Shown here one piece after another: positions 1-6,988 of a stretch of 64,000 bases of DNA. The position numbers and the translations under genes are program-made. The DNA comes from Nonomuraea guangzhouensis. Its GTDB lineage: Bacteria > Actinomycetota > Actinomycetes > Streptosporangiales > Streptosporangiaceae. The stretch lies in the NCBI RefSeq assembly GCF_019396345.1, contig NZ_JAHKRM010000038.1:1-64000 (forward strand). The letters are read 5' to 3'. The stretch's first letter is position 1, and each line of letters starts with the position of its first letter. A model generated the notes under the pieces. It saw only the letters and a program-made list of their open reading frames with translations. It ran no database searches and was not told where the DNA came from.

Positions 1-105
1 TGGTTCCGCCGCCTGCGCATCCGCTGGGAGATCCGCGACGACATCCACGAAGCGTTCATGACCCTCGCCGCCGCGATCATCTGCTGGCGCCGCCTCGTCC
101 GCTGA
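1..105 (+). CDS. IS5-family transposase, C-terminal fragment (cut by window edge)
   Basis: The window opens inside a reading frame of 34 codons ending in TGA at 103-105. Its end (RIRWEIRDDIHEAFMTLAA, then IICWRRL) is typical of the C-terminus of IS5-group transposases carried by actinomycete insertion sequences, where it follows the last DDE-domain helix. Only this tail is visible, so whether the element is intact cannot be judged. The 122 bases to the next gene (106-227) hold no other coding sequence. The right end of the element should lie there, perhaps near the TTTCTGTTAGGACCTCTTAG stretch at 109-128, but no matching left repeat is in the window. Confidence 0.75.
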   Translation, partial: WFRRLRIRWEIRDDIHEAFMTLAAAIICWRRLVR

Positions 106-227
106 TCTTTCTGTTAGGACCTCTTAGGCGTCATCGCTGTCGTTTTCGCCTGTTTTCGCGCCTCGTGAGCCCAGCTCGGTTACGCTCATGATCTCGGAAA
201 ACGGGGCGTGCCCGATAGGGAGGCCGT

Positions 228-491
228 ATGGCGGACAAAGGGATCACGACGATCGGCCGGTGCTACGGCTGCAAACGTACCTTCGGCTACGACCCGGAAC
301 GCGTGACCATGTTCCTGGTCGACCCCGATACCGCGCTTCCGCCGAACATGACCCCGCAGGGCACAACGCGCGAACCCACGCCGGAGGCGCTGGCCCGGTC
401 GAGGCACGTACCCGTCTGCCCCGACTGTGTGCGCAGGGCCGAGCGGGCCAGGCAGGACGACGGGTCCACGTGGCCGCGCGGCACCGCCTGA
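228..491 (+). CDS. Small conserved protein with two CxxC-type pairs (zinc-ribbon-like)
   Basis: This 87-residue protein starts at ATG 228 behind a clear GGGAGG ribosome site. It has a CYGC pair near residue 12 and a CPDC pair near residue 65, separated by about 50 residues, which suggests a small structural zinc-binding fold. There is no membrane segment or signal peptide. I do not recognise a specific family, and similar short proteins in actinomycetes are annotated as hypothetical. It sits directly downstream of the transposase tail and upstream of the uridine-kinase-like gene, so its context gives little functional information. Confidence 0.7.
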   Translation: MADKGITTIGRCYGCKRTFGYDPERVTMFLVDPDTALPPNMTPQGTTREPTPEALARSRHVPVCPDCVRRAERARQDDGSTWPRGTA

Positions 492-544
492 TCGACCGCG
501 CTGAGCCGCGCTGAGCCGCGGTATGACCGCGTAGGCTCGGATCG

Positions 545-1180
545 ATGCGTGCGCGAGCGATCTCCCGAGAAGCCCTGGTCGAGGAGCTGGCCGAGCGGAT
601 CGCGGGTCTGCCGCGCGGGTCCTACGCGCGGGTCGCCGTCGACGGGGCGCCGCCCGCTCACCCCGAACGGCTGGCGGACGAGCTGGTCGCGCCGCTCAGG
701 ATGCGTGGCAGGGCCGTGTTGCGGGTGTCGGCCGCCGATTTCCTGCGGCCCGCGTCCCTCAGGCTCGAGTACGGCCGGACGAACCCCGACGCCTTCTACG
801 ACGACTGGCTCGACACGGGAGCGCTGACCCGGGAGGTGCTCGGGCCGCTAGGCCCCCGGGGGTCCGGCAAGGTGCTGCCGGCGCTCTGGGACAGCCGGGC
901 CGACCGCGCGTACCGCCTGCCGTACCAGACGCTGCCTGAAGGGGCTGTGCTGCTGCTCGACGGGACGCTGCTGCTGGGCCGGGGGCTGCCGTTCGAGGTG
1001 AGCGTGCATCTGTGGCTGTCCGAGGGGGCGCTGGGGCGGATGACCGGGGAGGACGAGCGGTGGCGGCTGCCTGCCTACGCGCGCTACGAACGGGAGGGCG
1101 ATCCGCTGCGGAGCGCCGACGTGGCGGTGCGCGCTGATCATCCCGCGCGTATGGCGGTGCTGATTGAGGGAGCGCGGTAA
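545..1180 (+). CDS. Uridine-kinase-like protein with a degenerate P-loop
   Basis: The 211-residue protein aligns by eye with the uridine/nucleoside kinase branch of P-loop kinases. It keeps a VAVDG strand (about residues 34-38), the SAADFLRPASLRLEYGR segment that resembles the DxFh region, and LLLDGTLLL as the Walker-B-like strand. The nucleotide-binding loop expected after VAVDG (GxxGxGKT/S) is replaced by APPAHPERLADEL, with no Gly-Lys-Ser/Thr. ATP binding in the standard way therefore seems unlikely. Similar P-loop-poor versions are, as I recall, annotated as uridine kinase in Streptomyces, so this may be a lineage family rather than a local defect. The gap to trpB2 is 18 bases, so co-transcription is likely. 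Confidence 0.7.
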   Translation: MRARAISREALVEELAERIAGLPRGSYARVAVDGAPPAHPERLADELVAPLRMRGRAVLRVSAADFLRPASLRLEYGRTNPDAFYDDWLDTGALTREVLGPLGPRGSGKVLPALWDSRADRAYRLPYQTLPEGAVLLLDGTLLLGRGLPFEVSVHLWLSEGALGRMTGEDERWRLPAYARYEREGDPLRSADVAVRADHPARMAVLIEGAR

Positions 1181-1198
1181 CCGGCGCACACTGAGTCG

Positions 1199-2509
1199 GT
1201 GACTCCCAGCAACTGGTACAACATCGTTCCCGATCTGCCCGTGCCGCCGCCTCCGCCGCTGCATCCGGGCACGCGGCAGCCGGTGGGACCCGACGATCTG
1301 GCGCCGCTGTTCCCGATGGAGCTGATCGGCCAGGAGGTGAGCACCGAGCGGTATGTCGCCATCCCGCGGGAGGTGCTCGACGTCTACCGGCTCTGGCGGC
1401 CGACCCCGCTGCTCCGGGCGCGCCGGCTGGAGAAGGCGCTCGGCACGCCCGCCCGGATCTACTACAAGTACGAGGGCGTCTCCCCCGCCGGGTCGCACAA
1501 GCCGAACACCGCCGTCCCGCAGGCCTACTACAACGCCCGCGAAGGCGTACGGCTGCTCACCACGGAGACCGGCGCGGGACAGTGGGGCTCGGCGCTGGCC
1601 TTCGCCTGCGCGCAGTTCGATCTGGAGTGTCGGATCTGGATGGTCCGCGCTTCCTATGATCAGAAGCCCTACCGGCGCTCGCTCATGCAGGTGTACGGCG
1701 CGACGGTGCACGCCAGCCCGTCGACCGTGACCGGGGCGGGCAGCAAGATACTGGCGGACGACCCCGACTCACCGGGCAGCCTCGGCATCGCGATCAGTGA
1801 GGCGGTCGAGGTGGCGGGCGCGAACCCCGACGCCCGCTACGCACTCGGTTCGGTGCTGAATCACGTGCTCATGCACCAGACCGTGATCGGTGAGGAGGCG
1901 CTGGCCCAACTGGAGGAGATGCCCGATCTGATCATCGGCTGCACCGGTGGCGGCTCGAACTTCGCCGGGCTCACCTTCCCGTTCCTGCGCGAGAAGCTGG
2001 CCGGGAACCTCGACGTGACGCTGCGCGCCGTCGAGCCCGAGGCCTGCCCGTCGTTCACGCGGGGCGTCTACGCCTACGACTTCGGCGACACGGCGGGCTT
2101 CACGCCGCTGCTCAAGATGCACACGCTGGGCCACGGGTTCGTGCCCGATCCGATCCACGCGGGCGGGCTGCGCTATCACGGCATGTCGCCGTTGCTGTCG
2201 CACATGTACGAACTGGGGCTGTTCGAGGCGGTGACCAAGTCACAGACCGAGTGCTTCGAGGCAGGTGTGCGCTTCGCGCGTACCGAGGGCATCGTCCCGG
2301 CGCCCGAGCCGACGCACGCGCTGGCCGAGACCATCGCCGAGGCGCTGCGGTGCAGGGAGAGCGGCGAGGAGAAGGTGATCCTGACCGCGCTGTGCGGGCA
2401 CGGCCACTTCGACCTGGCCGCCTATGATCGTTACCTGTCCGGGCGCATGCGGGACTACGCCCTCCCACAGGAGCGCATCGATGAGGCCCTGCACGACCTG
2501 CCCGGCTAG
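1199..2509 (+). CDS. trpB2: Tryptophan synthase beta-like PLP enzyme (TrpB2 type)
   Basis: Starting at GTG 1199, this encodes 436 residues, longer than the TrpB1 form and matching the TrpB2 class of fold-type II PLP enzymes. The N-terminal proline-rich segment, RPTPLLRARRLEKALG, and GSHKPNTA with the PLP Schiff-base lysine at residue 101 are diagnostic. GCTGGGSNF near residue 245 forms the phosphate-binding loop. TrpB2 enzymes condense indole (or serine derivatives) without obligate pairing to TrpA, and no trpA is nearby. The gene is followed by a strong hairpin shared with the convergent bL37 gene. The assignment to the TrpB-like family is firm; the physiological reaction is inferred. Confidence 0.9.
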   Translation: MTPSNWYNIVPDLPVPPPPPLHPGTRQPVGPDDLAPLFPMELIGQEVSTERYVAIPREVLDVYRLWRPTPLLRARRLEKALGTPARIYYKYEGVSPAGSHKPNTAVPQAYYNAREGVRLLTTETGAGQWGSALAFACAQFDLECRIWMVRASYDQKPYRRSLMQVYGATVHASPSTVTGAGSKILADDPDSPGSLGIAISEAVEVAGANPDARYALGSVLNHVLMHQTVIGEEALAQLEEMPDLIIGCTGGGSNFAGLTFPFLREKLAGNLDVTLRAVEPEACPSFTRGVYAYDFGDTAGFTPLLKMHTLGHGFVPDPIHAGGLRYHGMSPLLSHMYELGLFEAVTKSQTECFEAGVRFARTEGIVPAPEPTHALAETIAEALRCRESGEEKVILTALCGHGHFDLAAYDRYLSGRMRDYALPQERIDEALHDLPG

Positions 2510-2517
2510 ACCGCTGC

Positions 2518-2552
2518 ACCGGCCGGGGTGAAGGGAGCTCACCGCGGCCGGT
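2518..2552. terminator. Bidirectional hairpin between trpB2 and the bL37 gene
   Basis: The 14-base arms at 2518-2531 and 2539-2552 pair with one mismatch around a 7-base loop. The hairpin lies between the stop of trpB2 (2509) and the stop of the opposing gene (2559). There is no T-tract, as is common in high-GC actinomycetes. Confidence 0.7.
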
Positions 2553-2558
2553 CCGCCG

Positions 2559-2636
2559 TCAGTTCGCGTTGGGGCGCTTGCCGTGGTTGGCCTTCTTCTT
2601 CTTGCGTGCCTTGGTCTTGCGAGATCGCTTGGCCAT
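2559..2636 (-). CDS. Ribosomal protein bL37-type, 25 residues
   Basis: The gene starts at ATG 2636 with GGAGG five bases upstream and encodes 25 residues. It begins MAKRSRKTKARKKKK and ends ANHGKRPNAN. The extreme Lys/Arg content and the ANHGKRPNA-type tail match the very short large-subunit protein bL37, known from mycobacterial ribosome structures and conserved in Actinobacteria. It would bind 23S rRNA. It is monocistronic, convergent with trpB2 and divergent from the DeoR gene. A longer in-frame extension upstream lacks a ribosome site and is not the natural product. Automated gene callers often miss genes of this size. Confidence 0.88.
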   Translation of the reverse strand: MAKRSRKTKARKKKKANHGKRPNAN

Positions 2637-2716
2637 GGATGCCTCCAATGATCGGGTCCGCGTTCTCAACCTCTCGTGCCACGGTCTACCGCACAACCCG
2701 TGCGACCTAACATTCC

Positions 2717-2754
2717 CCAACATATCCGTGTCATAATTTGGTGGAATCTGTTGG
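2717..2754. promoter_or_regulatory. Inverted repeat CCAACA/TGTTGG upstream of the DeoR-galT pair
   Basis: CCAACA (2717-2722) and TGTTGG (2749-2754) flank a possible -10 box CATAAT (2732-2737). The right arm lies next to the GGAAGGAG ribosome site of the DeoR gene. A DeoR regulator commonly represses itself through such repeats, so this is a candidate operator. The short arms make it tentative. Confidence 0.35.
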
Positions 2755-2767
2755 AAGGAGCGGGGGC

Positions 2768-3547
2768 GTGCTCGCACAGCAGCGCCAGCAGGCGATCCTC
2801 GAACGCGTGCGCAGCAGCGGCGGCGTTCGGGTGGCCGACCTCGTTCGCGAGCTCGGCGTCTCTGACATGACGGTCCGTCGCGACCTCGAAGTGCTCGCCG
2901 AGCGCGGGCTGCTGGAGAAGGTGCACGGCGGCGCGACCGCGCTGGGTCCCGGCTCGACCGAGGAGCCGGGCTTCACCGCCAAGTCCGCCCGCCAGCAGCA
3001 GGAGAAGGAGGCCATCGCGCGCCGCGCCGCCCAGCTCGTACGGCCCGGCACCGCGGTGGCGCTCTCTGCCGGGACCACGACCTGGGCCCTGGCCCACCAC
3101 CTCGTCTCGGTGCCCGAGCTCACCGTCATCACCAATTCGATCCCCGTGGCCGACGTCTTCCACCGCAGCCCGCGCGCCGACCGCACGGTCGTGCTGACCG
3201 GCGGCGTACGCACCCCGTCCGACGCCCTCGTCGGCCCGGTCGCGGTGGCCGCGATCCGCCGGCTGCACGTGGACACGTTGTTCCTCGGGGTGCACGGGAT
3301 GAGCGTACGGGCCGGGTTCACCACGCCCAACCTGCTGGAGTCGGAGACCGACCGGGAGCTGGTGACCGCGGCGCACCGGCTGGTCATCCCCGCCGACCAC
3401 ACCAAGTGGAACACCGTCGGCATCAGCACGATCGCCGAGCTGACGGAGGCCGACGTGGTCATCAGCGACTCGGGGCTGCCCGAGGAAGCACGCATGGAGC
3501 TGGGCGAACGCGCCGGCGAACTGATCATCGCGGAGGACTCGCAGTGA
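2768..3547 (+). CDS. DeoR/GlpR-family transcriptional regulator
   Basis: The chosen GTG 2768 follows the GGAAGGAG ribosome site and gives the usual MLAQQRQQAILERV start of this family (259 residues). An N-terminal winged helix (DLVRELGVSDMTVRRDLEVL, about residues 25-44) is followed by the DeoR C-terminal sugar-phosphate-sensing domain, with LSAGTTTWAL near residue 97. The gene overlaps galT by four bases (GTGA), so the two are translationally coupled and this regulator most likely controls galactose use. It probably represses until a phosphorylated sugar binds. The effector is inferred from the family and the neighbour. An in-frame upstream start (2738) exists but has no ribosome site. Confidence 0.88.
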   Translation: MLAQQRQQAILERVRSSGGVRVADLVRELGVSDMTVRRDLEVLAERGLLEKVHGGATALGPGSTEEPGFTAKSARQQQEKEAIARRAAQLVRPGTAVALSAGTTTWALAHHLVSVPELTVITNSIPVADVFHRSPRADRTVVLTGGVRTPSDALVGPVAVAAIRRLHVDTLFLGVHGMSVRAGFTTPNLLESETDRELVTAAHRLVIPADHTKWNTVGISTIAELTEADVVISDSGLPEEARMELGERAGELIIAEDSQ

Positions 3548-4614
3548 AACGCACCATCACCCACCTGGCCGACGGCCGAGAGCTGATCTACTTCGACCGG
3601 CGCGACGACGCCGACCGGAGCGCGATCGACCGGCGGGCGCTCGACCCCAGGCCGGTGGCGTCGGAGCTGCGCTACGACCCGCTCACCGAGGAGTGGATCG
3701 CGATGGCGGGACACCGCCAGACGCGTACGTTCCTGCCTCCGGCCGACGAGTGCCCGCTGTGCCCGTCGACTGAGACCCGGTCTTCGGAGATCCCGGCACC
3801 CGACTATGACGTGGTGGTCTTCGAGAACCGCTTCCCCTCTTTTTCCGGAAATTTCGGGACTTACGGGGAAGCTGGGGGGCTCAGTGAGGTCCGGCCGGGC
3901 GTGGGGAGGTGCGAGGTGGTGTGCTTCACCTCCGAGCACTCGTCGTCGTTCTCGCGGCTCTCCGACGAGCAGGTGGGCCTGGTCATGGAGGCGTGGGCCG
4001 ACCGTACGGCCGAACTGTCGGCGATCGAGGGCGTGGAGCAGGTGTTCTGCTTCGAGAACCGGGGCGAGGAGATCGGCATCACGCTGCCGCACCCGCACGG
4101 GCAGATCTACGCCTACCCGTACGTGACCCCGCGGACCAAGCTCCAGCTCGGTGCGGCGTCACGGCACCGGGGCGGCAACCTGTTCGCCGACGTGCTGGCG
4201 GCCGAGCGGGCCGCCGGGGTGCGCGTGGTGGCGGCCAACGAGCTGTGGACGGCGTTCGTACCGGCCGCCGCCCGCTGGCCGTTCGAGGTGCACGTGTATC
4301 CGCACAGGCAGACGCCGGACCTGGCCGCGCTGACGGAGGAGGAACGCGCCGCCTTCGCGCCGCTCTACACCTCCGTGCTGCGGGCGCTCGACGGGCTGTT
4401 CGGGGTCGCCATGCCGTACATCTCGGCCTGGCACCAGGCGCCGGTGCGGCAGGACCGTGACCTGGCCTATCTGCACCTGGAGCTGTTCAGCATCAGGCGG
4501 GCGCCCGGGAAACTCAAGTATCTGGCGGGCTCGGAGTCGGCCATGGGCGCGTTCGTCAACGATGTCCTGCCGGAGGAGGCCGCGCGCATGCTCCGATCAC
4601 AGGTAGATCTCTAA
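3544..4614 (+). CDS. galT: Galactose-1-phosphate uridylyltransferase
   Basis: This 356-residue protein, close to the usual GalT length, starts at GTG 3544 inside the end of the DeoR gene. It contains an N-terminal CPLCP zinc-type motif, FENRFPSF, and the active-site HPHGQ, whose second His forms the uridylyl intermediate. The C-terminal half keeps WPFEVHVYPHR and LHLELFSIRRAPGKLKYLAG. It transfers UMP from UDP-glucose to galactose-1-phosphate in the Leloir pathway. No galK or galE lies in the window, so the pathway is either scattered or continued elsewhere. The gene is likely expressed only as part of the DeoR-galT unit. Confidence 0.95.
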   Translation: MKRTITHLADGRELIYFDRRDDADRSAIDRRALDPRPVASELRYDPLTEEWIAMAGHRQTRTFLPPADECPLCPSTETRSSEIPAPDYDVVVFENRFPSFSGNFGTYGEAGGLSEVRPGVGRCEVVCFTSEHSSSFSRLSDEQVGLVMEAWADRTAELSAIEGVEQVFCFENRGEEIGITLPHPHGQIYAYPYVTPRTKLQLGAASRHRGGNLFADVLAAERAAGVRVVAANELWTAFVPAAARWPFEVHVYPHRQTPDLAALTEEERAAFAPLYTSVLRALDGLFGVAMPYISAWHQAPVRQDRDLAYLHLELFSIRRAPGKLKYLAGSESAMGAFVNDVLPEEAARMLRSQVDL

Positions 4615-4683
4615 TTGATTTCTGCTTGAAGTCGCCATGACCTTGGGTTTACCACTAATATCCCCTGAAGCGCCGACCGAAAT

Positions 4684-4808
4684 GGTCGGTGTTGGCCTAA
4701 TCCCGGGTGCGTGACCTGGGAACCGGGGACCCATCGCACTTGGGGTGAATCCACTTCGGTGGTAAGGCGGCATCTCCCTGCCCGAACCCGTCAGCTAACC
4801 CGGTCGGC
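4684..4808 (+). promoter_or_regulatory. Cyclic-di-AMP riboswitch (ydaO-yuaA type)
   Basis: The non-coding leader between galT and the secreted hydrolase carries the conserved ydaO blocks in order. These are GGCCTAATCCCGGG, AACCGGGGACCCA, GGGGTGAATCC, and near the end AACCCGTCAGCTAACCCGG. In actinomycetes this riboswitch precedes genes for cell-wall hydrolases and resuscitation factors and turns expression down when c-di-AMP is high. A TAATAT -10-like box stands at 4656-4661. The exact ends of the aptamer are approximate, and the downstream expression platform overlaps the GGGAGAGG ribosome site at about 4814-4821. Confidence 0.88.
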
Positions 4809-4832
4809 AGTCAGGGAGAGGAACCCCCTCAC

Positions 4833-5804
4833 GTGGCGACTGCGTCCCCCACGGGTCTTGCCATCGGTCTCATCACCGCCACCTGTGTGACCTTCGGAGC
4901 CTTCACGGCCGTACCGGCTTCGGCCGCGCCGGCCGCGCCCAAGCCCAGCGAAGCCAAGCTCCGCGCGGAGCTGAAGGAGCTCGACCAGAAGGTCGACAAG
5001 CTCATCGAGACCTACAACCTCAAGCGCGTCGAACTCGCCAAGGCGAAAGAGGACTCGAAAACCACCAAGAAGCGGCTCGCAGCGGCGAATGCCAGCCTCG
5101 TCACCGCCCAGAAGCGCGTCGCCGAGCTCGCGCAGCTGCAGTACCAGAACGGCACCGGCTCGCTGCCGAACCTCACGTTCCCGAGCGACAGCTCCAGCGC
5201 GGCGGTGCTGGAGCAGCTCACGGCCTCGCAGCAGGCGATCGTGCAGAGCGTGGCCACCCTGAGGAACCTGAAGAAGGCGGCCTCGGACCAGGCGACCGCC
5301 CTGGAGTCGAAGATCCGCGATGACGCGGCCAACGTGGCCAAGCAGCGCGACGACGCGCAGGACCTCATCAAGGACATCCAGAAGAAGCTGAAGGGCCTCA
5401 TCCCGTTCGGCCCCGGCCGCCGCTCGGACGGCAGCTGGGCGCCCGAACTCCCGTCCGGCACCGACAACATCACCGCCCGCATGCGGGTGATCCGCGGGCT
5501 GATCCAGAAGGACTTCTCACTGCCGTTCGAGGTCGGCTGCTTCCGCTCGGGCGGCGGCGGCGAGCACCCGCTGGGGCGCGCGTGCGACTTCATGATGAGC
5601 ACCGGCGGCACCATGCCCAGCGAGGCCAACCAGGCACTCGGCAACCGCATCGCGGCCTGGGCGATCGAGAACAAGGACAAGCTCGGGGTCAAGTACGTCA
5701 TCTGGAAGCAGCGGATCAATCAGGGATCGGGCTGGAGCCCGATGTCCGACCGCGGCAGCATCACCGAGAACCACTTCGACCATGTACACATCTCGATGTT
5801 CTGA
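4833..5804 (+). CDS. Secreted coiled-coil protein with ARB_07466/VldE-like peptidase-fold domain, c-di-AMP controlled
   Basis: GTG 4833 begins a 323-residue protein with a hydrophobic export signal ending near ASAAPAA (about residue 30). A Lys/Glu-rich coiled coil of about 150 residues follows (about 40-185). A C-terminal domain of about 110 residues has HPLGRACDF and the terminal HFDHVHISMF. The His-x6-Asp and His-x-His spacing resembles the zinc site of LAS/M15-type peptidoglycan peptidases, and the whole resembles the ARB_07466-like C-terminal domain. A role in cleaving or remodelling the wall is inferred from this fold and from the riboswitch upstream. The architecture (coiled coil plus hydrolase) resembles RipA/CwlO-type secreted hydrolases. 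The actual cleavage site is unknown. Confidence 0.75.
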   Translation: MATASPTGLAIGLITATCVTFGAFTAVPASAAPAAPKPSEAKLRAELKELDQKVDKLIETYNLKRVELAKAKEDSKTTKKRLAAANASLVTAQKRVAELAQLQYQNGTGSLPNLTFPSDSSSAAVLEQLTASQQAIVQSVATLRNLKKAASDQATALESKIRDDAANVAKQRDDAQDLIKDIQKKLKGLIPFGPGRRSDGSWAPELPSGTDNITARMRVIRGLIQKDFSLPFEVGCFRSGGGGEHPLGRACDFMMSTGGTMPSEANQALGNRIAAWAIENKDKLGVKYVIWKQRINQGSGWSPMSDRGSITENHFDHVHISMF

Positions 5805-5840
5805 CAAGGGGATCCGCGGCCGAGAAAGGTTGATCACCTC

Positions 5841-6434
5841 ATGTTCGATGACATCGTCGCTCGTTACCACAACATGCTGGATTACCTCGGACTCGACACC
5901 TTCGCGTACACGGTGACGGTCCCCGACTCGGGAGTTCTGTCCGTCGAGGATGCCGTGCGGCGGCTCCACCTCGACCAGCCCCCCAATGAGCCACACCGCA
6001 GGGGCGCCCTGCACCTCTATCAGGTCGGTCCCGGGGTCGTCACCCTGGACTGGGTCAACCTCGGTGACCGTGAGCAGATGATCCAGCGGCTCGCCGGCGA
6101 CGGCTTCCGGCACTGGTACGTGTCCTTCGACATCCACGGCAGCACCAGCATGTACGTCCGGTACGGGATCGCCGAGGGATACCTCGACCATCCCGAGCCG
6201 GCCTCCTTGCCCTCCACGCCATGGACCGACCTCCTCGGCCCGCTGATGCCCTTCACCAAGGTCCTCGCCGGCGGTTATGACAGCGAGGGCGCGGAGGCAT
6301 CAGTGGACATCACGGCGGCCTGCCTGGCCGTGGTGGAGCTGGAGAGCGGTGTTCGCCTTGACGAGGACCTGATGCACAAGCCTCATTCAGCGCTGCCGAT
6401 CCCCATACAGCCCCTGGCGCCGGCCGGCGCCTGA
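5841..6434 (+). CDS. Conserved hypothetical protein (197 residues)
   Basis: The gene starts at ATG 5841 with GAAAGG about twelve bases upstream, 36 bases after the hydrolase gene on the same strand. The protein has no signal peptide or membrane segment and is rich in aromatic and acidic residues. I do not recognise the family with confidence. The alternation of strands around GVVTLDWVNLGDREQM and RHWYVSFDIHGSTSMYVR suggests a small alpha/beta fold, perhaps akin to the immunity-like DUF6461 group, but that is a weak guess. It could share the riboswitch-controlled transcript of the hydrolase. Confidence 0.6.
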   Translation: MFDDIVARYHNMLDYLGLDTFAYTVTVPDSGVLSVEDAVRRLHLDQPPNEPHRRGALHLYQVGPGVVTLDWVNLGDREQMIQRLAGDGFRHWYVSFDIHGSTSMYVRYGIAEGYLDHPEPASLPSTPWTDLLGPLMPFTKVLAGGYDSEGAEASVDITAACLAVVELESGVRLDEDLMHKPHSALPIPIQPLAPAGA

Positions 6435-6443
6435 GGCGGTGAT

Positions 6444-6942
6444 TCAGCGGCTGAGATAGTGGCTGGTCAGCGCGGACCAGACGATGAGCACGTCCAACGC
6501 CGCCCTGGGACTGGCCGCCTGACAGCGGACCGTACGCGCGCCGGTCCGCTCGGTCCCCGGGACCAGGGCGGCCAGCTCCGCGGCGCCATTGGGCCGTAGT
6601 TCGGCCTCGATGGCCAACTCGCCGGGGATGGCCACCGGCCGAATGGCGCCCGAGACGGCCCCGGGACGCCCACGGCCGCGGTCACCAGGGCATTGAGTTC
6701 GGCTTCGCCGATGGAGCGGCCGTTGAGTCGAGCTGCTCGCCGAGCAGGTTGTCGGCGGGACCGTGGCTGTCGTTGACCACCACCGACGTGGCGCCGCCGT
6801 CGAAGGCGCCGGCCACCGCGGCGTTCGCCTCCGCGGTCATCAGTGCCCGCGCGATCGGGTAATCGTGTCCGCCTGGGTGGATCTGCTGCTTCGTGGCGAT
6901 GCCCGCCACGCCTTCCAAGTCCACCGATATCAGCACGTCCAC
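6444..6942 (-). pseudogene. Remnant of an M55 D-aminopeptidase (dppA-type) gene
   Basis: Reading from GTG 6942, the first 70 or so residues (MDVLISVDLEGVAGI, then VVVNDSHGPADNLL) are the N-terminus of a DppA-like M55 peptidase, with the Asp and Glu ligands of the zinc site. The frame is then lost. A second frame gives NGRSIGEAELNALV, which belongs near the middle of the family. A third gives AIPGELAIEAELRP through DVLIVWSALTSHYLSR, the normal C-terminus. About 270 residues are expected but only about 155 can be recovered in three frames, so at least two internal deletions with frameshifts have occurred. The gene cannot make an active peptidase. Confidence 0.8.
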
Positions 6943-6988
6943 CAGGAACCTCGCCTTCGCGGGTACGCCGTACCTGCCGGAAGGCGGG

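Noticed and set aside
4684..4808. tRNA-like GGGGTGAATCC in the leader before the hydrolase gene.
   Set aside because: The flanking blocks match the ydaO riboswitch in order, and there is no cloverleaf or CCA end.
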